A DNA stretch of 10,701 nucleotides. Source: an uncultured Methanomassiliicoccales archaeon (GTDB taxonomy: Archaea > Thermoplasmatota > Thermoplasmata > SG8-5). How positions within the stretch are numbered: the stretch's first letter is position 1; the number at the start of each line of letters is the position of its first letter. Made by a program: the position numbers and the translations under genes. The DNA lies in assembly GCA_938004075.1 (NCBI GenBank), contig CALKWP010000100.1, positions 1 through 10,701 on the forward strand. The letters are read 5' to 3'. Positions 6,538 to 10,701 of the stretch are shown here, piece after piece. The notes below the pieces were generated by a model. The model was not told the DNA's origin. It saw nothing but the letters and a program-made list of their open reading frames with translations, and made no database searches.

Positions 6538-7383
6538 ATGCAAGACGCCTTTGAACCGCTCAATATCGCCGGCATCATACTACTGGGCGCCGGTTTTCTC
6601 TGGAAAGCCAGAAAGGGCCATCTTCTCATAATGTCAGGCTGGTTCCTGCAGGGCTTTTACTGGGTTGTTAAGGCAGAGGAATATCTCGCGCATGATGACC
6701 AGTTCAACGCTTTCGGGGCTGCGATGGCGCTGCCAGTTTTCTCATTCCTTGCATTCCACGAATATCTATCGCACAAATGGGATGACGATTATCCGCCTCT
6801 GAGATTCGTTGCCGGGGCCATGTTCATCGCCGGCCTCGGTTATTCCCTGTTCCAGTACATTCCGGAACTCGGCGGCATAATGATTGAATTGGTTGCGCAT
6901 CAGAGCGTCTGGCTTGCCAATCTGGGCGGGTATGATTTCGCGGTGGGCGAGATGGATGCAGATGGCGCCAGAATTGTCGGGGTTCCGATAATGATTGTCC
7001 TGGAATGCACGGCCATCCAGGCATATTTCATTGCGGGTTCTTTCCTGTTCGGCTGCAGGGGAGATATCAGAAAGCGATTGAGTGCCATTTCTATACTGGT
7101 GCCGGTTGTATGGATTGTCAATCTATTCCGCAATGCAATTGTCATAATCCTTGTGTACAACAATGGCGTGGAAATCTTCGATTTCGCGCACAATGTCTTA
7201 GGAAAAGGCCTGAGCCTTGTGGCGTTGGTCATGCTGATAATTGTCGCGTTCATCCAGGTTCCGGAATTGTACGAGGACATAAACGGTCTGTTCGAGCTGC
7301 CCTGGCGCAAAGGGCCGAAGCATGATTATTTGAGATTCGTCGGCAGGCTGTATGAGGGCAAGGAAGAATCTGGAAAAGAATAA
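6538..7383 (+). CDS. artA: Archaeosortase A (exosortase/archaeosortase family transpeptidase)
   Basis: Archaeosortases are multi-pass membrane enzymes that remove the C-terminal PGF-CTERM-type sorting signal of exported proteins and link the new end to a lipid. This 281-residue protein has about eight hydrophobic segments and the family's active-site order: C157 in VLECTAIQAY, R198 in NLFRNAIVIILVY and H218 in FDFAHNVLGKG. Its length is close to that of known ArtA proteins. It follows asnS by 17 bases with only a weak AGGGA-type ribosome binding site (about 6524-6528), and ends one base before arfC, so co-transcription is likely. The family call is strong; the exact subtype (ArtA versus another archaeosortase) rests on overall similarity. 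Potential substrates must be surface proteins with a tripartite C-terminus; none is complete in this window. The solute-binding protein at the right edge is a candidate. Confidence 0.87.
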   Translation: MQDAFEPLNIAGIILLGAGFLWKARKGHLLIMSGWFLQGFYWVVKAEEYLAHDDQFNAFGAAMALPVFSFLAFHEYLSHKWDDDYPPLRFVAGAMFIAGLGYSLFQYIPELGGIMIELVAHQSVWLANLGGYDFAVGEMDADGARIVGVPIMIVLECTAIQAYFIAGSFLFGCRGDIRKRLSAISILVPVVWIVNLFRNAIVIILVYNNGVEIFDFAHNVLGKGLSLVALVMLIIVAFIQVPELYEDINGLFELPWRKGPKHDYLRFVGRLYEGKEESGKE

Positions 7384-7384
7384 T

Positions 7385-8059
7385 ATGCCAGCAACACAAT
7401 CGGGGCGCATGCGTCCTAAGGTCATCGTCAATTGCGCCATGTCGGCGGACGGAAAGATTGCCAGCCGCCTGAGAAAACAGACCCGGCTGTCAGATGAAGC
7501 GGATATGGCCAGGGTCCACAGGCTGAGGAACGATTGCGATGCGATACTTGTCGGCATTGGCACTGTGATGGCGGACGACCCGTCGCTTCTTGTCAAAGAG
7601 AAATATGTTGATGAGGTCAAGCAGCCAGTGAGGGTTGTTCTTGATTCCAAATGCCGCATTTCATCGGATGCAAAAGTACTCAAGCCGGGTTCCAGGACCA
7701 TCGTTGTGGTCACCGAGGGGAATTCCAGGGATGTGCCTGGAGCGGAAGTCATCACCATCGGCTCCGGTTCGCATATAGACCTTTGCCTCCTCCTGGAGAA
7801 ACTCTCCGAGATGGGGATTAATTCGCTCCTGATAGAAGGCGGGGGCGAAACGATTTGGAGCTTTGTTAAGTCAGGTCTGGTGGATGAGTTCAAGGTTTTC
7901 ATCAGCAGCAAATTGATAGGCGGCGCAATGGCCCCATCCCCGGTCGACGGCGAAGGATTCGGCTCGGAGGATGAGTTCACCCAGCTGACTCTCAAAAGCA
8001 CCAAACTCAGTGATTCCGGCATTCTGCTGGAGTTTGTTGCAGATAATTTCAACAAGTAA
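7385..8059 (+). CDS. arfC: 2,5-diamino-6-ribosylamino-pyrimidinone 5'-phosphate reductase (riboflavin pathway)
   Basis: This is the RibD C-terminal-like reductase, archaeal form. It reduces the ribosyl chain of the diaminopyrimidinone phosphate to ribityl, using NAD(P)H, an early step towards riboflavin and F420 in archaea, where reduction precedes deamination. Family motifs, numbered from the 7385 start, are VNCAMSADGKIA (15-26), DAILVGIGTVMADDPSLLV (52-70) and the nucleotide-binding LLIEGGGETIWSF (148-160). At 224 residues it is a free-standing reductase with no deaminase domain, as expected in archaea. I start at the ATG at 7385, one base after the artA stop, with GGAAAAG (7372-7378) as a weak ribosome binding site. 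The ATG at 7409 (MRPKVIVN) is equally credible from family N-termini. It is the last gene of the asnS-artA-arfC unit and converges on the next gene across 27 bases. Confidence 0.92.
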   Translation: MPATQSGRMRPKVIVNCAMSADGKIASRLRKQTRLSDEADMARVHRLRNDCDAILVGIGTVMADDPSLLVKEKYVDEVKQPVRVVLDSKCRISSDAKVLKPGSRTIVVVTEGNSRDVPGAEVITIGSGSHIDLCLLLEKLSEMGINSLLIEGGGETIWSFVKSGLVDEFKVFISSKLIGGAMAPSPVDGEGFGSEDEFTQLTLKSTKLSDSGILLEFVADNFNK

Positions 8060-8086
8060 ATAACTCCCATCTGCAGGGCTGATGCA

Positions 8087-9016
8087 TTAGTGAGTATCGT
8101 AGTAATCTTCAGATATCACTTTGCCGGTAATTCCATCCAATATCATGACGCCGTGCTTTCCCTCGGCGCACCATACTGGCACAAGCATCAAAACTTGATT
8201 TTCAATATCTATCGAATCAGGCGCTGGACGGAACGTCGCCTTCTCCATGATTGTGGCATGGTCCTTTTCGACTATAATCTCCTTGAACTCGGTGTTGAGG
8301 GTGATGACCGCATGGATGGCGATTTTCTTTGCATTGACTTCGTCAATCTTCGGTTCCATCTGGTTGACATGGTCCGTATCCGTCTCAAGTTCCGGCCTGT
8401 GTGTCCATTCCGCATATTTTCCAGTTAGGGCGTTGACCGATACGGTCCCTTGTTTCCTGATGTTTTCTCCGTCTTTACCAGTGTATTCGCATGAGTACTG
8501 GAAAAGGTAATGCGGCACAAGCTCGAGGTCGAATTTGAAGCCCTGGATGGTGTTCTTGGCAATCTCCTTCACATCGTCAAGGTTGAGCCTTGATCTCATG
8601 ACAAGCGGCCTGCCCTCGGTTCCCACGAAATCAATAAGGACTGGCGCGCCTTTTTCAGGTTCCGGTTCATCGGGTATCAATGCATGGAATGGGGATTCCC
8701 CTGGCCCGGCCATTCTTTTGACGATTGCGCTTCCAAGTTCCTTCTCGAGGTCGGGCTTTCTCCACATGACAAGACCGGATCTTCTGGCTTCCTCTTCCGC
8801 AGTATCGTTTGCCTCCAGAACGCAGATTATGTGATTGCCGTTCTCCCCCGAAACAGATCTTGCGTGCTTGCGTATGTCATTGATTGTGACAGTGTCGAAA
8901 AGTCCAACTGTGACAAGTGAATCATCCTTCTCGGCCCTCAGGATGCCGTCCCTCTCGTATACTTCGAAATCATGGGCTTGAAGTATGTGGGTGATTATGT
9001 TCTTCAGCGAAACCAA
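8087..9016 (-). CDS. Two-part hypothetical: Mrr-like degenerate nuclease fold plus PepSY-like segments
   Basis: This is a 309-residue cytoplasmic-looking protein with no signal peptide or transmembrane segment. Residues 1-100 (LQAHDFEVYERDG..., TINDIRKHARSVSGENGNHIICVLEA, GLVMWRKPDLEKELG) resemble the Mrr/restriction-endonuclease-like fold often found in archaeal hypothetical proteins, but I do not see an intact PD...E-x-K active site, so it is probably non-catalytic. Residues 120-309 contain two segments ending in PepSY-like phrases, NALTGKYAEW (195-204) and LDGITGKVISEDY (293-305), which suggests a duplicated domain. The start is TTG at 9016; no in-frame ATG occurs until residue 84. GGTG lies five bases upstream of the TTG and a TATA box lies about 33 bases upstream. 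Function is unknown and the domain parallels are weak, made by eye. Confidence 0.7.
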   Translation of the reverse strand: MVSLKNIITHILQAHDFEVYERDGILRAEKDDSLVTVGLFDTVTINDIRKHARSVSGENGNHIICVLEANDTAEEEARRSGLVMWRKPDLEKELGSAIVKRMAGPGESPFHALIPDEPEPEKGAPVLIDFVGTEGRPLVMRSRLNLDDVKEIAKNTIQGFKFDLELVPHYLFQYSCEYTGKDGENIRKQGTVSVNALTGKYAEWTHRPELETDTDHVNQMEPKIDEVNAKKIAIHAVITLNTEFKEIIVEKDHATIMEKATFRPAPDSIDIENQVLMLVPVWCAEGKHGVMILDGITGKVISEDYYDTH

Positions 9017-9045
9017 TATCGCACCGCGGGTGTATCTGTCACTGT

Positions 9046-9053
9046 TTATTTAT
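9046..9053 (-). promoter_or_regulatory. TATA box for the minus-strand hypothetical gene
   Basis: On the minus strand this reads ATAAATAA, preceded by CCAAAGG, a reasonable BRE. It predicts transcription starting near 9020-9024, only a few bases before the TTG start at 9016. This supports the unusual start codon. Confidence 0.5.
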
Positions 9054-9171
9054 CCTTTGGCAATTTGGCATTATGCAAATATTAATTCCTTAAAAACGCG
9101 GTTTGAGCAAGAGAAAACCAGGAAAATCTGAAGCCGCAATGCATATCCGTTCTGATTACAATTACGGAAAC

Positions 9172-9182
9172 TATATATATAT
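9172..9182 (+). promoter_or_regulatory. Distal TATA box, likely main promoter of the solute-binding protein gene
   Basis: An uninterrupted TATATATATAT tract is preceded by ACGGAAAC (9164-9171), a good BRE-like stretch. It predicts transcription from about 9203, giving a leader of about 70 bases that begins just before the hairpin at 9209-9239. It is the strongest-looking promoter in the window. Confidence 0.55.
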
Positions 9183-9185
9183 TCT

Positions 9186-9196
9186 TGTTATTAACA
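9186..9196. repeat. 11-base palindrome TGTTATTAACA, candidate operator
   Basis: This is a perfect inverted repeat (TGTTA, one central T, TAACA) located between the distal TATA box and its predicted start site. A bound protein there could block RNA polymerase. It is short and AT-rich, so chance is possible. Confidence 0.35.
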
Positions 9197-9208
9197 GCGA
9201 AACATGGG

Positions 9209-9244
9209 GGCCTGTATAAAACTTTAAGTATCACAGGCCGTTTT
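9209..9244 (+). promoter_or_regulatory. Leader hairpin plus T-run, possible attenuator or operator
   Basis: GGCCTGTATA (9209-9218) pairs with TATCACAGGCC (9229-9239), seven base pairs then a bulged C then three more, with a 10-base loop. It is followed by TTTT at 9241-9244. In an RNA started at the distal TATA box this forms near the 5' end, 21 bases before the Shine-Dalgarno sequence. The same arms enclose a second TATA motif (TATAAAA, 9215-9221), so at the DNA level it could instead be an operator. Confidence 0.45.
9215..9221 (+). promoter_or_regulatory. Proximal TATA box (alternative promoter)
   Basis: TATAAAA would start transcription near 9244, leaving a leader of about 30 bases with the Shine-Dalgarno sequence. 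The bases before it (GGGCCTG) are a poor BRE, so I rate it below the distal box. It lies inside the inverted repeat. Confidence 0.35.
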
Positions 9245-9260
9245 GATGTACACCCGCAAC

Positions 9261-9267
9261 GGAGGAG
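9261..9267 (+). promoter_or_regulatory. Strong Shine-Dalgarno sequence of the solute-binding protein gene
   Basis: GGAGGAG lies six bases before the ATG at 9274 and decides that start. It contrasts with the leaderless-type starts of most other first genes in the window and implies a transcribed 5' leader. Confidence 0.85.
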
Positions 9268-9273
9268 AACATT

Positions 9274-10701
9274 ATGAAACAAAATGAATCTGGCTTCGAA
9301 GCCAAGAAAGCAGGAATGAGCATAGTTCTGGTTCTGACGATGTTGATTTCAGGACTTGCAGTTCTCGGAACACCAATGACGGTAGCTGAAGATTATATCG
9401 GCGGACCGTACGGTGGCTCGCTCAGGGTCGCCCTGGAATCCGAGCCCAGTTCCCTGAACCCGCTGGCCACTGGATTGAACGAATCTGCAGAGAAGGTCAT
9501 TGACCTTATTTACGAATCACTCGGCAGGACTGACCCCTACACGCTGGCGCTCAAGCCCTGGATGGCAAAGAGCTGGACAATCGACCCGGTTGACAGCAGC
9601 ATAGTTTCGATTCAGATGAAGGACGGCATTTACTGGCATGACGGAACGCCCGTCACTCTGAACGATATTGAGTACACATTCGGAGCATCCGGTTACAACA
9701 TTGGATACATCTCCTCTGTCACAAAGGATGCTGCCAACAACACGATTATTTTCGACCTGGTTGAACCAGACTCAAGGTTCTTCAGCGAGATAATGCTCAT
9801 GAAGATTGTTCCAAGCGGTTTCACATCCACAAGCGCTCCGAAGGGATGCGGTCCTTTCAAATTCGTTTCCTCCGATGACGATTCAATTTCCCTGGCAGCA
9901 TTCGATGACCACTTCATCGCCAGGCCATACATCGACACGATGGAATTCACCTACTATCCTTACACTGTTGCGGATTTCCAGGCCAACTACCCGTACAGCC
10001 AGGTATTCTCAGGGGACGACCCGAGATACAGCGGATTGTACAGGGCTGCTTATGACCTGATAACCGACAAAATTGACCTGATTGGCTGGGACCTTTTCAC
10101 CGAACAGATCACCCTCAACGTCGAGGTCGCAGGCAACAACACCAACCTGCTCCAGAACCCGAATTCCACAACAGTCAAGAGCAATGGCCTGAAGCAATGG
10201 TACCTCGGATTCAACAATGCAGAAGGACACATCCTTAATGAAGTTGCAATAAGGAAAGCAGTCGCATATGCCTTTAACAAGGAAGCGCTGACTGTTTACG
10301 ATATCAGCGGCGGTCTCGAGAAGGCAGATTCGCCGGTCAGCAAGTACAACCTGCCATGGTACAACAACAGCGTCACATTCCCATCATACGACACCGCAAT
10401 TGCCAGGCAGATACTGAAGGATGCCGGTTACGAGGACTACGATTCCGATGGCTACATTGACAAACCCGGGCCTGTGCAGCCGAATGTCAACTTCACACAG
10501 ATATCCCTCACTCTCTTCGGACCCCCGATTGAGGAAGTCACTCCCTACACCATGTCCACGAACATAATCACATGGTTCGAGATATTGGGCCTGAAGGTCG
10601 AATTGGTCAACAACACAATGGACGTCCACATGGCAAACATACTTGCGGACAACTTCGACATGTACCTGGCAAACGAGGACCGCGCAACACTCGACCCCCA
10701 A
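9274..10701 (+). CDS. ABC transporter solute-binding protein, family 5 (3'-truncated)
   Basis: I translated this frame by hand: 476 codons with no stop up to the window edge, so the gene is incomplete at its 3' end. It is an extracytoplasmic substrate-binding protein of the peptide/nickel/oligopeptide class (SBP_bac_5), delivering ligands to an ABC importer. Residues 1-38 are a Sec signal (KK, hydrophobic core 15-32, end TVA) without a lipobox cysteine. Family marks are GGSLRVALESEPSSLNPLATG (47-67), the signature QMKDGIYWHDGTPVTLNDIEYTF (114-136), AIRKAVAYAFNKEAL (325-339) and a D-x-D-G loop near 390-396. The ligand cannot be read. A C-terminal PGF-CTERM anchor, if present, would be outside the window; with no lipobox some other anchor is expected, and artA lies 2 kb away. 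Permease genes would be expected downstream. Confidence 0.92.
   Translation, partial: MKQNESGFEAKKAGMSIVLVLTMLISGLAVLGTPMTVAEDYIGGPYGGSLRVALESEPSSLNPLATGLNESAEKVIDLIYESLGRTDPYTLALKPWMAKSWTIDPVDSSIVSIQMKDGIYWHDGTPVTLNDIEYTFGASGYNIGYISSVTKDAANNTIIFDLVEPDSRFFSEIMLMKIVPSGFTSTSAPKGCGPFKFVSSDDDSISLAAFDDHFIARPYIDTMEFTYYPYTVADFQANYPYSQVFSGDDPRYSGLYRAAYDLITDKIDLIGWDLFTEQITLNVEVAGNNTNLLQNPNSTTVKSNGLKQWYLGFNNAEGHILNEVAIRKAVAYAFNKEALTVYDISGGLEKADSPVSKYNLPWYNNSVTFPSYDTAIARQILKDAGYEDYDSDGYIDKPGPVQPNVNFTQISLTLFGPPIEEVTPYTMSTNIITWFEILGLKVELVNNTMDVHMANILADNFDMYLANEDRATLDPQ

Larger units (their letters stand above)
9017..9273. other. 257-base divergent intergenic regulatory region
   Basis: This is the only long non-coding stretch in the window. 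It contains the minus-strand TATA box at 9046-9053, the plus-strand promoter, palindrome, hairpin and Shine-Dalgarno elements listed separately, and a weak five-base inverted repeat (TCCGT 9146-9150, ACGGA 9164-9168) over the BRE. I see no tRNA or other structured RNA gene and no credible small gene; a seven-codon frame at 9204 is not convincing. Confidence 0.7.

Noticed and set aside
7198..8070. 290-codon open frame on the minus strand opposite artA and arfC
   Set aside because: It is serine-rich without domain motifs, spans two well-supported plus-strand genes, and is a codon-bias shadow.
9204..9227. Seven-codon leader-peptide frame (ATG GGG GCC ...) upstream of the solute-binding protein gene
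   Set aside because: It has no ribosome binding site and no codon pattern suggesting attenuation; it overlaps the hairpin arm, which explains the sequence better.
1..10701. CRISPR arrays, insertion sequences, tRNA or rRNA genes
   Set aside because: No regularly spaced direct repeats, transposase frames, terminal inverted repeats of IS type or tRNA-like cloverleaf sequences were seen in the non-coding gaps, which are short except for 9017-9273.

Overview
The window looks archaeal, most likely from a Thermoplasmatota-type genome assembled from short-read metagenomic data. The taxon is an inference; the archaeal assignment is firmer. Support comes from an archaeosortase, an archaeal-type asparaginyl-tRNA synthetase, the archaeal form of the riboflavin reductase, and TATA boxes about 25-30 bases upstream of start codons that mostly lack a ribosome binding site (leaderless transcripts). 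No rRNA, tRNA, CRISPR array or insertion sequence was found.

The left edge is not biology. Bases 1-47 are an Illumina P7/index adapter, joined by chance in frame to a glycosyltransferase gene whose true N-terminus is lost (48-1032). Next comes a two-gene unit: a winged-helix regulator (1108-1428) overlapping a coiled-coil protein with a C-terminal N-x-G-x-I repeat array that I do not recognise (1415-2356). A lone arsenite methyltransferase gene, arsM (2374-3156, minus), converges on it. ArsM is divergent from a PrsW-like membrane protease gene (3204-3947), and the two appear to share one TATA element. A membrane-anchored transglutaminase-like protein follows (3991-5193).

The core operon is asnS (5216-6520), artA archaeosortase (6538-7383) and arfC riboflavin reductase (7385-8059), with gaps of 17 bases and 1 base. 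The promoter of asnS overlaps the stop codon of the transglutaminase gene. A minus-strand gene (8087-9016, TTG start) encodes a protein with a degenerate Mrr-like N-terminal half and PepSY-like C-terminal segments.

The right edge holds the first 476 codons of an exported family 5 solute-binding protein (9274 to the window end). Its upstream region is the most structured non-coding DNA in the window: a BRE-like/TATA promoter, an 11-base palindrome, a hairpin followed by a T-run, a second TATA motif inside that hairpin, and then a strong Shine-Dalgarno sequence. The archaeosortase, PrsW-like protease, transglutaminase and solute-binding protein together suggest a cell-surface theme, but no functional link between them is shown by the sequence.
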